In this document: positions 1 to 11,900 of the stretch, one piece after another | Numbering within the stretch: position 1 is the first letter of the stretch | Layout of the letters: each line of letters opens with the position of its first letter | Assembly (NCBI GenBank): GCA_036365455.1 | Contig: JAWQUS010000003.1 | Location: 206,001-270,000, forward strand | Reading direction: 5' to 3' | Length of the DNA: 64,000 nucleotides | Origin: Macrosoma leucophasiata | Lineage: Eukaryota > Arthropoda > Insecta > Lepidoptera > Hedylidae | Position numbers and translations under genes: made by a program | The notes under the pieces: model-generated | The model's input: only the letters and a program-made list of their open reading frames with translations | Told to the model about the DNA's origin: nothing | Databases searched by the model: none

Positions 1-13
1 CAAGTTAAAGGCC

Positions 14-1010
14 AGAATCAGAATCAGAATTCATTTATTGTGGAATAAGCGTACATCAAAGATGTTAGTTAAGATACAATGATCATGCTGAATTCCTGCC
101 ACAGATGGGCGTACATTATTTATATTATTATTAAGTTAAGTTATAAAAATTCATTATAATAATAGGATTTAACTGTGAATTTTAATCATCTAAAAATTCA
201 TGCAACGTGTAATAACTCTTGTCTAAAAGTAAATTATGAAGCTTCTTTTTAAAGATTTCATTATTTGTAATAGATCGAAATATCTTTGGAAATTTATTGT
301 AGATGTCATGAGCTCTACCAAAGATACTTTGCTTATCTTAGTCTTACAAGGTACAGCGCACAACATGCCATTTCTACGAGCGCTTCTGGAAGTTTCAAAC
401 ATATGAAAATTGTTTTTTATAAATAGTCCACATTCAAGAATGTACAGGCATGGTAACGTAAAAATTTTAAGTTTTTTAAAATATGGTTTGCACGACTCTC
501 TTTGTGTGATATTGCAAATTGATCGCAAGCACCGCTTTTGTGCTTTGAAAGCAGATTCTCGGTTAATAGAGTTGCCCCAAAAAATTACACCATATCGAAG
601 AGTCGAGGAGACACAACCGTGATATGCAGTAAGTAAAGCTTTTTGATCGACCACCCTTCTAAGCATACGGATCGCGTAACTAAGTTTACTTAATTTTTTG
701 CAAATGTAGTCAACATGGGATTTCCACTTCAAGTCCTGATCGAAATATAGTCCTAAAAATTTGGTGATGTCTGTTTCATAGATGGTACTGTCTTCGTTAT
801 TGATATTAATATTTGGACTGTCACGTTTTCTTTGCCTAAATGTTATTATTTTTGTTTTATTTAAATTCAATTGTAGGTTGTTCAATTTAAACCAGTCAAC
901 CAAAGATGGCAGTGTGGAAATGATGTCACTTTTTAGGTCAACTAGATTTTTATTTCTAAATAAAATAGTCGTATCATCTGCAAACATCGTAATATGACTA
1001 TCAATTACTA
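14..1010 (-). mobile_element. 5'-truncated non-LTR retrotransposon (LINE), reverse transcriptase C-terminal part
   Basis: An open frame on the minus strand (about 1038 to 223) encodes the end of a LINE reverse transcriptase. It contains the catalytic FADDTTIL motif, then LNNLQLNLNKTK, FLGLYFDQDLKWKSHVDYI and the C-terminal AYHGCVSSTLRYG block usual in insect Jockey/CR1-like elements. The 3' tail is at the left (GAATCA repeats near 15-30 on the plus strand). The 5' end is cut at about 1010, so endonuclease and most fingers/palm sequence are missing. The flanks (1-13 and from 1010) rejoin into continuous family A sequence, so the LINE inserted into that repeat. It is a dead copy; clade assignment is tentative. 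Confidence 0.8.
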
Positions 1011-2430
1011 CCAATAAACACATTTGATTTTGGTGCATTCTCGAAAGATCTTTTACTTACGTGTTGGACGTGAGTGCAACAGGATCTTTTTTTATTTTTT
1101 CATTATTACTATACCTTAAACAATATTATAAAAGTAGCAGGAACGGCTCTAGGTATGTTAGTGATATGAGTAATTGAAAAGAAATGAAACCTGCTTCAAT
1201 TTTTTTCAGATGATACGCATGTAGAAGTTTGTGACACAGATCTGTACGGCCCTGTGATTTCCAGCACAGATGCGTAATATCTTAGGTCTTAGGAGTGGCA
1301 ACGCATTTAGATGGCCCCTATGTATGGCCCCGTAATAACTATCACAGAGGCAAAAGATCTTAGTCCTCAGGGGTGGCAACGCATCTGCACTTTGACCACT
1401 GGTTATTGCGTAGATGTCTATAGGCTGCAGTCGTCACTTAACATCCATGTGAACTGCATGCTTGTTTGCCACCACCATCACATTAAAAAAAAAAAAAAAA
1501 AATTGAAAGCTCTGGTTTCGTGTAGACTGATAGGCTATTACTTACCAATGTAAACTGATACCTGTTTGCCACTTCATAAATTGAAAAAAAAAACTGTGTT
1601 ATGTTGTGCTTATACTTATAACACTCTAACGATCTCTGAAAAAAATCCATGCTATATCGGGTGCAAAAAAGGAGAAAACAAAAATGATTTACATCAATTT
1701 CTTCTTCGATATTTTATTAAGAAACAAGAAATTCTAATACAATAAAATGCTAATACAATAAAATATTACATAATTTAAATTGATATGAAAATAATTTTAT
1801 ATCGATACTTTGATATATCAGGTTAGTATTCGTACATCACTATATAATAATGCTATTTTTAGAAAATAATGAATAGCATTAAAAGTCGTATAAGTCATAC
1901 GAAACTTACACAGGTCTTCAAAACTCTTGATAAAACATATCACTATATATCACTGCATTTCAAAATCCCACCGAATATGACACAATCCATGAAAATTTGT
2001 ACATAACCTCACAAAGTTCAATCCAAGATTATTTTTGTTTTTCCTTGCACCACTTTGTTTTAAACAGTACGAGAGCATAATCAGTCAACATAAAGCAAAA
2101 CCTAGAATACCACATTATCTAGTTAAAAGATTTAGTTTTCAAGAAAACAGCAAAAATATTACGAGCACCTGTTTGTTTGACAACAGATGTACCACAAATC
2201 GGGCGCATACAATGGGGCCGACGGGCACGCGAAGGCTTAAGTATAACGTCATATCAAATCATTTCCAAAATTGATACTCTGCATACATCTTATATCTCTT
2301 TTTACAAAGGGAGCTACTGTTTAGTTAGAAAGAGTCGAAACTGCTTTTATCAGACATGTGTCGATTTTACCCATTATTGTATAACTACTGTTTCTATAGT
2401 AGAATGTGCCTTCTCCATGTGTATTAACCA
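1010..2430 (-). repeat. Family A interspersed repeat, copy 1 (interrupted)
   Basis: This stretch is the reverse complement of most of 49944-51270 and shares long blocks with 21373-22500. Shared landmarks include the block around TGCATTCTCGAAAGATCTT, the segment mentioning CAAACAAACAGG, and GTAGAATGTGCCTTCTCCAT at the outer end. No protein is recognisable. In this copy a poly(A)-tailed retroposon (1313-1501) and a LINE (14-1010) have inserted. The mechanism of family A is unknown to me. Confidence 0.7.
1313..1501 (+). mobile_element. Family B SINE-like retroposon, 5'-truncated, poly(A) tail
   Basis: The insert ends with GCATGCTTGTTTGCCACCAC, a short spacer and a run of about 17 A. It interrupts family A between CATTTAGA and ATTGAAAGCTCTGG, which are adjacent in the copy at 50950. 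The empty site plus the A-tail supports retroposition. Confidence 0.7.
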
Positions 2431-2924
2431 AAGAGTATAATAATATTCTGTGATAATCTGTATTTGAACCACAGATAGTCATAGAAAAGTTGTGACAGTC
2501 TTAACAGATAAAAAATGATTTCACGGCCACGAACATTGGCGATGATCGTCAAACAAGCGTTTGTTTGACAGCGAACATGGAATGTCCTCCCTCGAACACG
2601 TAAATAAATGGCCACCGTTGTTATTACGTTCTTCCTAATCGTACAGGCTTATGTTTTTAAAATGGACGCCACTGGAGAGGAGAAGCGGAGGTATTACTCA
2701 CTTTGTTTAGAAATCCACGTTTCCCCATTGTATGCAGAAATTTAGCAAATCCTAAACTAATTTTGCAAATCAAACGGCCTAGTTGACAGAAAGTTTCGCG
2801 CCACTGATATATTATGTTCAGTATCGGTGTATGTCGTGCCCGCATCGTTTCTCAGTGATGTTATCAATGGACGCCCGCTGTTTTCAGGGATCCAGATATA
2901 TCCCGGCGCGAGAAACGGTGGAGC

Positions 2925-5900
2925 ATGAACTCTCAAAGATTGGAAGAAATCGTGGCGGAGCTGATGAAGCCCATCAGCGACATCCGCCGCAGCTTCGACA
3001 CGGACCTGAGCGCGGTGAGTGCCGCCGCCGCAGCCGCCGCAACAACCCGCAGTGACCCGCACACGCTCGCCTCGCGCCTCCCGTTGGCGCGAGCCCGCCT
3101 TTTGACACAATAACACCCCTTGTCATTGTTGCAAACACCACACTGTACCACACACTGTATTTCCTCTACACAGTTCCCACTGTTGTTATCATCATTCTGG
3201 CTTGTGTATCAACTCATATATTCCGAACAACCATTACAGGTATTAATTAGAATAGGAATATATAATTTACAGCGTACTGATCATGCAATGGTCTTTGGGA
3301 CAAAGAAAAACATGTATTTTCATCTAGATGGAGATACATACATGCAATATTACTTAACATATTTCTGTCCATGAAATGAATGAAATACCTATTTTAAACA
3401 GAATACATGAGCACTATCGAGATTATTTTTAATGTAATAGTTGTCAACAAGGATCATTCTTGTGAATTTTTATTGTATATTACAGATGCTACCTATAAAT
3501 ATTTAATCAAAACCAAATGTCTATACAAAAGCATTGCTACTCCTGAGGTATGAATTATGAGGCCATACAATACTGTCTAATGATAGCACAATAATGTTAA
3601 ATAACACTCTTTGGTGACAGATACGTTAGATATGTGCCTGTGCCCTTGAGCTCCATCACAAAAACTACCAGGAATAATATTGCTGTCACTACTTGTCTGA
3701 TTCACGGCCAAATACTCAAACGTCACTTAAATCTAAGTGGGACTTAAAAGTCTTCTGTCTTTATAAAGCACATTCAAACAATAGAGATAGCGCTTAATTG
3801 AGGTTTGCTTTAAATTTAGTGATGTTTGAGTATTCGGCCATCAGCCTCTTTGCTAAAAGATTGCCACAACTGACAGTCCTGGGCCACCCTCATCCAGGAA
3901 ATGCCCATAACTTTCATGCAGTCTGTGTGAAGGTTGTGGGCTTAGTGTGTCTGCCTTTGTCTGGGTGGTTGTCACTCAAAAACTATTCTGCCCAAACGGC
4001 CGTCAGTTCTCAGAGCTATATGCAATGTCCTCTGTAGCTTTCTCCATAGCTCTCTGCAAGATCTTTAGCCTTCTTTTGAGGCTCTCGTTCCAGAAAATTG
4101 AAGACATCCAGTGCAGTAGTGAAAGAGATTCGGAGATATGCCATCTCCATCTCACGCCTGCAGTTGTTTTTTTTTTTGTTAAAGAGTTGATATACCGAAT
4201 TGGACCGCATGATCGAAAGTGGTCACTGTCGCCTATGGACATTTGCAACACCAGGGGAGTTACCAATGCTTTAACCCAGAAAGACCCTTTTGAGGGCAGT
4301 TTTGAAGAGCCCCATATTGTAACACCTCAGAGAGAAGTTCGTTCCACAATTAGCACGTTGTCAGCAGAAGCTAGCTCAAACGGTGACTCAAGCAATCTGG
4401 TACTGGAACTCTAGCAATCTGGGAAAGAAGAGGAGGCATCAATTTAGGTGCGTTTGTTGCAGTTGTTGGAGGAATACCTGACGGAGGCGGGGCTGCACGC
4501 GCTGGACGCGAGCGAGGACGAGGAGGGCGGTGGGGGCGGGGCGGGCGAGGGGGCGGTGCCCAACTTCGCGGAGCTGGCGCTGCTGCTGCAGCAGTCGGCC
4601 TCCATCTACAGCCGCAAGGTGGACTGCCTCTACCAGCACGTGCTCGACGTCAGCGACTCGCTGCACCATTCCGCCACGTTAGTGTTGCCTGCTGTTTCAC
4701 TTTTTGCTATTGAGATGTAAATGTTCATAATTTCCACATGTATGCTATTGCTCGATTTTAGAAGAGTGGATCTGAATGGATATTATCCGAGCACTGCTCC
4801 GGTTACTGGACCAGCCTCGTGGACGCGCGTCCCATTCTGCCTAACAAAATGGGCGACAAATTCAATCCCGAATTCGACGGTCTCGCCCACAATTAATATG
4901 CGATCACGTCTTGATGTAAATAAATCGCCCTTTTGGCATCACAGCTGATAGATTACTTCCTTTATGTAATAGAACCCCTAAACTCGTTACTTCGTATCAG
5001 AAATTGCTCATACAGTTTTACGTCCTGCTTCAGCGAAAAGAATTTACTTTTCACCACGCAATGCGAAGTAAAAGCTTAGTTGCTGGTAAAACTTAGAAAT
5101 TTGACCTCTCGATTAGTGGCAGTTAGCGGCAAGCGACGTTGGCGAGGGCTCGGCTAGATTAGATTGAAAATTTTCCGCTAACAATATAAATAGTTATTCT
5201 TTCCCGTAAATATAAACGAAAACAATTCGGTTAATTTTAATTTGTCTGTTGCTATCTAGCGTTTAAGACGCGTTGCTTATCTCAGTACAAATTGGGCGTG
5301 ACACCCGCAACTAGCTAAAAATAATTGCCAAATTGGCCACGAAATTCGCAAGGCCGATACGGCGCGGCGTTATCTGGAAACTAGAGTTTGTTCTGCAGCG
5401 CATACATTACAAAAATCTGAGATAGTGTACCTGTTTTAAAACGAAGCAAGTAAATATTTGAAGCGTTCAGGTCAGTCGTCAGCGCGCCGACAATTTGCTA
5501 TGTTATGAATTGTTTAGCATAACAAAAACTGTATTTACATTTTGGTATATGTTGGTTGCGTAGGTGTCTCGGCGAGACCTTGAGATGTAAGACGCAGCCT
5601 TTAGAAAAATAACAATACACCGAAAATCTTTGCGTGATTCAAACGCGAACACATATTTTTTATAGGGCTAGATTGCGTATATCATGTTATCCAATATAGC
5701 CATCCAAATCCAAACTAACTTTTATTTTAGTTATATAGTATAGTTTTTGTCCCAAAGGTTTGTTAGATATAGACTATTTGTATGGGAAAATTAAATTGTT
5801 GTTTTTACTAATTCTTACTCTCTGCCTACCCCGTTAGGGTCCTGGCATGAAGATACATATATATATACTAGTCCCGTACAATTTCTTCACATCTTACTTT

Positions 5901-8900
5901 CTCACCTTTTAAATCTTCCCTGGGCTTCCAAAAATAATTCAAAACCAAAATTAGCCAAATAAATCGGTCCAGCCGTTCTCTAATTTTAGCGAGACTAACA
6001 AACAGCTATTGATTTTTATATAATACATAATAATATATGGATTATTAACAGACTGAACCGCGCACCTGCGAACTTCATCGCTTAGGATTTAATTTACGAG
6101 TATAACAGGGTGTTGTGGATCGGACTACCGATATTTTATCTATTATTTACTGGTGGTAGAGCTCCAGTGGCGGAACTCGCGGGCGTAGGCACCACCGCAT
6201 TACCTAAGATACTTGCCGCTAAATGGTAGTGTTCATCACTATCGTGTTCCGGTGAGGTGGTAATGTACGGCCCTGTAATTTCCGGCACAGAGGCATAACA
6301 CCTCCCTTTGTGTGTGTGTCTATAGGCTGCAGTCATCACTTAACATCAATGTGAACTGCATGCTTGTTTGCCACTTCCATTACATTTTAAAAAAATATAT
6401 GTATTGTACTTCAAATTTTGTCGACAAAAAACCATACAAAGGCGTGTCGCAACGCCACCACCCCTCTGAATGGGAGCTATTTTAAAATTTCATATCTCGT
6501 ATTTTTACTAGAGAAGTAGGAGAATTACACTCGTCACTCACAGTCACATGAGACTAAACGTAACTGACGAATCGTGGGTGGTTTACACGTACGCTTGAAT
6601 GTATCTCTGACCTCTAAATCTCTGCCTACACCTTCGGGGAATACGGGCTTGAGGTTACGTGATCGATATTACTCGAGTATATTATCGATCTCTGGGAGTT
6701 CACTAAGAATCTACCCGCCTACCTGATGGGATCTTCCGTACATTTTTTACGCTACGTCGCACCAACGGGACTTTTAAACCTACACGATATCCCATTCGTT
6801 CCTATCGATAGTATTCGTTCGGCGCGCGAGACTAAAAAGTGTGACGTATCGCGGGCAGAGAATCGAGCGGCGCGGCGGGTGAGGAGCCGCAGACGCCGTC
6901 GAGCTCGCGCCGCAAGCGCAAGGCGTCGGCGGGCGGCGACTTCGGGCCCCTCCCCCTGGAGCCCAGCGCCGCCGCGCGCCGCGAGGGCGGGGCCCCGCGC
7001 CCGCCGCCCACCCTGCCGCGCATCTACATAGAGCTGGAGCCGCGCGTGCTGGGCGCCGCCGACGCCGTGCTGGCCGACTACGCCGGGGACCCCGTCGGCC
7101 TGCTGCCGGACTTCCACGTCGCCTGGAGGCTGCAGGTGAACTCTGTCGCTCTCACGAATCTCGAGCGCGAAGTTCCCGTACTGAATACACGAGCTAAAAC
7201 TTTATAATTTTTTTTTCAATGCGGAAGATCGTCGAGATTGTCGTAATAAAAGGATCGTTTTGGGACGCTCGCAGGACGGTCTACTGGTGGAGGAGCTAGC
7301 CGGCGGCGGTCGGGGCGAGTGCGGGGACCTGCGCGCGCTGCCCCTCACCGAGCTGCAGGCCGCCATAGCCGCCCGCGCGCCCCCCTCGCCGCCCCCCTGC
7401 CGCTCGCCGCCTCCCTCGCCCTGCCCCTCGCCGCCCCCCTTCCAGGTGAGTACCCCTCCCCCGACCCCCAACGAGCTGCAGGCCGCCATAGCCGCCCGCG
7501 CGCCCCCCTCGCCGCCCCCCTGCCGCTCGCCGCCTGCTCGCCCTGCCCCTCGCCGCCCCCCTTCCAGGTGAGTACCCCTCCCCCGACCCCCAACGAGCTG
7601 CAGGCCGCCATAGCCACCCGCGCGCCCCCCTCACCGCCCCCCTGCCGCTCGCCGCCTCCCTCGCCCTGCCCCTCGCCGCCCCCCTTCCAGGTGAGTACCC
7701 CTCCCCCGACCCCCAACGAGCTGCAGGCCGCCATAGCCGCCCGCGCGCCCCCCTCGCCGCCCCCCTGCCGCTCGCCGCCTGCTCGCCCTGCCCCTCGCCG
7801 CCCCCCTTCCAGGTGAGTACCCCTCCCCCGACCCCCAACGAGCTGCAGGCCGCCATAGCCACCCGCGCGCCCCCCTCACCGCCCCCCTGCCGCTCGCCGC
7901 CTCCCTCGCCCTGCCCCTCGCCGCCCCCCTTCCAGGTGAGAACCTCCCCCGACCCCCCACAGCTCGCACGCTGATTCTGAAACAAGAGGGGGTTCTTGTT
8001 TTAGAATCATGGCTCAAGCCCACCTCCTCTGGAAATATTATGGGTGCCCATTACCGTGGTTTTCATTTGATTCGGAACGATCGTGGTGGTGTTGCAACAA
8101 TTCATTAAAAATCACATTCCTTTCTCTATTATTCATATGTCACCACAACCTAACAATGGCGCTGAAAACCTTTTTATTGAAGTCCTCTTTGCAACCTATG
8201 AAAAATTGATGACAGGAGGTGCCCTGCTCGACGCCCCTGCCTGACCTGGCGATGCTGGCGCCGGCCCCCCCGCCCCCCCCGCCCCCCCCGCCGCCCCTCA
8301 AGAGGGAGAGGAAGCGCCGCATCGACGTCCACCTCGCAGATGTCGTTCACGGATCGGTCAAACTTGTAATTAGCCCAGGTACAGCACTCAATTTTAGCTT
8401 TCTATTTTAACGTCGAGTTCGTCACATTTGGATAAATATACTCTTTTTGTACATTAGGAGGCATTTATTATTTTACATAAATCTTATTTTTCATAATCAT
8501 AATCATCATAATCATTTATTTGCTTAAAATGTAAATGCAAACCAATTTCAATTTAATGTCAAAAATATTTTTATGAATTTAAGAACTGATACAATTTAAT
8601 TTTTCATATAAAGTACGTTTCCAATGTCAATTACAGGTCAAAATTTTATGTCAAACAAATGGCTTTACAGACTACATGGATTAATTTCATTTCTAATGTC
8701 AATTATAGGTCAAATACAAATGTCAAAATATAATTAATTTACAGTAATTTATACGTTTGGACTAGTTTAATATTTGAGACTTAATTTGCAATAAATTCTG
8801 ATATTGAATAAAAACATTTTTCTATTAGTCATAATTTCGTTTTTATCACAAATCTATTAAAAGGTAAAATTTTGAACTCATTTGGAATGGAATTATAAAT

Positions 8901-11900
8901 GACACCACACATAACAATACAACTATTCGTATACATAGCTGTACGAGGCACTTTAGGTAAGACAATTCGATCTAAGTTTCTTTTAGCTCTTGGAAACATT
9001 TCTTTGACTGTCTTAAATGATTGGGGGTGTAGTTTAACAAATTTCGCTGCTTCCAGAATGTACATACAGGGTAAGGTCAAAATTTTAAATTTTCTAAATA
9101 ATGATTTACTAGATTCCCAAGGTGGAATACCGCCTATAGCTCGAATGCATTTTTTTGAGCTAAATATGCTTTTTGGAAATTAGTAGAATTACCCCAGACT
9201 ACTAGACCATAACTTAAAACGGATGATACGTATCCATGGTACGCCGCCAGGACAGTATTCTGATCAGAAGTTTTTCGTAGTTTGTAAAGAACATAAACAA
9301 ACTTGTTAATTTTGTTACACACATTGTTAATATGTGCTTTCCAATTGAGATGTTTATCCAAGGTAATTCCTAAAAATGTCGTCTCATTTACTTCAGTAAA
9401 TTTAGCGCCCATATAGCCTATATGAATATTTACTGGCACGCTACGATAGTTACAAAAATGTATATAATTTGTTTTGGATAAATTTACGTGTAAATTATTA
9501 TCGTTTAACCATTTTATAATAGATTCAATTGTATTATTAATGTCAAAAGTATATTTTGCAATGTCAAGCTTATTTTTGCATGTCATAATTAAGGATATAT
9601 CGTCAGTGTATAAAATGCAAGAATTTATTATTACATCAAGTAGGTCATTTATATAAAGTAAAAATAGATTTGGTCCTAGAATACTTCCCTGGGGGACGCC
9701 GTAATTATTATTTTGATACGTTGATCTAAACGCTTGCAGTTCATTGAATTTATTCAAATTTGAAATCTCAACTGCTTGTAATCTATCTTTAAGATACGAT
9801 TTTATCCATCCCAGTGCTGGTTCTCGTATACCATAATTATATAACTTATTTAATAATAAATTATGAGACACAAAATCAAATGCTTGTGACATATCAAAGA
9901 ATATTACGGTTACTATATTTCTTTTGTCTAGGTTTTCGATCACCTTTGTAACTAGGTCAAAGCAAGCTGATGTTGTGGATTTGTTTTTTGAAATCCATAT
10001 TGTTCTCTCTTTATAATATTGTTTTTTTGAATGAAACTCTTTAATCGTATAGATATTGCCAACCCAAATATTTTGGAAAGGACTGGAATCAAAGTTATTG
10101 GTCTATAATTTTCGACGTTTGTTTGATCCTCTCTTTTATGAATCGGTTTTACAAGAGACGATTTTAATTGTTTGGGAAAGCAACCTTCAACAAACAACAA
10201 GTTTATTAAATGTGTTAGGATTGGTGTAATTTCGGGTGAACAAGCCTTAATAACTCTTGTACATATGTCGTCGTATCCTTCCGCGTTTGTATTTTTTAGC
10301 GACATTATTATAGAGTGAGTTTCATGGGAAGTGAACGGTTTTAGATATATGCTACTACATATGTTTGTTTTACAGGTATTTATTCCCTGTTTGCTGTCTT
10401 TGGTTACATTTATGAAGTAGTCGTTAAATGCTTCAGCAATGTCGATAGGATCAGTAAATGTATCGTTATTCAATTTTATTTCACTTATGAAACTCGTCTT
10501 TTTTTGGGTTCTCTGTTTCCGTTTTAATTATTTTCCAAGATGTTTTACAGACTTTTTTGCATTAAGGATAGCTTTTCTATTACAGTTTTTTATTGAAAGA
10601 TTAATACATTTGCGGAGTAATTTTGAATATATTTTGTAATTATTTTTAGCAGTGATACCTTTGTTTGAATAATATTTAAATCGTAATGCTCGTTTGTTTT
10701 TACAACTTATCTTCAGTCCTTTAGTAATCCAGTTGGATTTACGCCGTGTATTTGAAATTTTTATCCTTTTTTTTGGGAAAACACAAATTTATGTAGAAGA
10801 AATAAATTATAAAATTCTTTGAAAGAAGAATCCAAATTTCTTTCTCTATATGCCTCAATGAATGATAGGCTTGACAAATATGATTTAAATTTTAAAAGAT
10901 GTTCGTTGTTGTAATCTCTTGTAAAAATAAAATGATGTTCGTATCTTTTGATTTTTGTATTTGGGATAAGTAATTGGGCAGTGTTATGGTCCGAGACGTT
11001 CAAATGCAATAATTCGCCTTTTGCTGATTAAAACTGCTAATTATATGATCAATACAAGTTTGTTGGCGTGTAGGTTCATTTATTTGTTTTTATATTATTT
11101 CGCATTAACACATGCTTGTGAAATAAATTTTATTTTAAAGAAAAAGAAAAATGGAAAGAAAAATTTGACTTCAGGCGAAACTCGAACTCGCGGCCTACTG
11201 GGAATCTAGTCCAGCCGCTCTTCCAATTGAGCTACTGAACTCAAATTTACTCGCCTGAAGTCAAATTTTTCTTTCCATTTTTCTTTAAAATAAAATTTAT
11301 TTCACAAGCATGTGTTAATGCGAAATAATATAAAAACAATTATTAAGGGTAAAAGCGACTTCTTTACGATATTCAATAAACTGAAAAGTCTATTATATCG
11401 GTTGCCTAACTAGCATAGTTGGCAATAGATGGCGCTACTGCTACCATAAAGCAATGCAATAAAAGTGAAGGAAAGATCGGGCAGGACTTCAGTAGCTCAA
11501 TTGGAAGAGCGGCTGGACTAGATTCCCAGTAGGCCGCGAGTTCGAGTCTCGCCTGAAGTCAAATTTTTCTTTCCATTTTTCATTAAAATATAAGGTTCAT
11601 TTATGTGCATGTACAGATTGTAATTACTAATAAGATCCACTAAGAGGTCGACATTTTTATTTTTTTTCTGGAGAGTATTTATATTTAAGTCACCGACTAA
11701 CACTATTTTTTTGTTATATTTGTGGGTTGCTCTATGTAATAAAGTATCTAATTTATCAAAAAATATGCTGTAGTCAGAATCAGGTGTCCGATACAAGCAT
11801 ATTATTAACATATTAAATGCTGTTAAATCAATGGCACAACATTCAAAGTGCTTATCGACTGCGTACTCCTTACAGAGTGGTACCTGTTTGTATTGGATTT

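Larger units (their letters stand above)
8470..11895 (-). mobile_element. LINE, 5'-truncated, endonuclease remnant plus reverse transcriptase
   Basis: Minus-strand frames give, in order, an endonuclease part with the VGDLNIN motif (11811-11590), LHLNVSDHNTAQ (11009-10761), the reverse transcriptase N-terminal part with KPIHKREDQTNVENYRPITL (10473-9952), the core with GVPQGSILGPNLFLLYINDL and YTDD (9943-9134), and a C-terminal block (9080-8829). The catalytic box is YTDD rather than YADD. The 3' tail near 8490-8515 is GATTAT-like. Frameshifts separate the parts and a 509-bp compound element interrupts the endonuclease at 11084-11592. The copy is dead and lies antisense in intron 5 of the H2 gene. 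Confidence 0.9.

Noticed and set aside
2663..2691. ATG at 2663 as an earlier NCAPH2 exon (MDATGEEKRR, then AG|GTATTA)
   Set aside because: The ATG at 2925 already gives the conserved N-terminus of H2 proteins. An untranslated or alternative first exon cannot be excluded.
7296..7985. Glycine/arginine-rich minus-strand frame of 229 codons
   Set aside because: Antisense of the proline-rich tandem array; low complexity and produced by the repeat.
11486..11560. A functional serine tRNA gene
   Set aside because: Mismatch at the base of the anticodon loop, no long variable arm as serine tRNAs require, and the unit is repeated within a mobile element.
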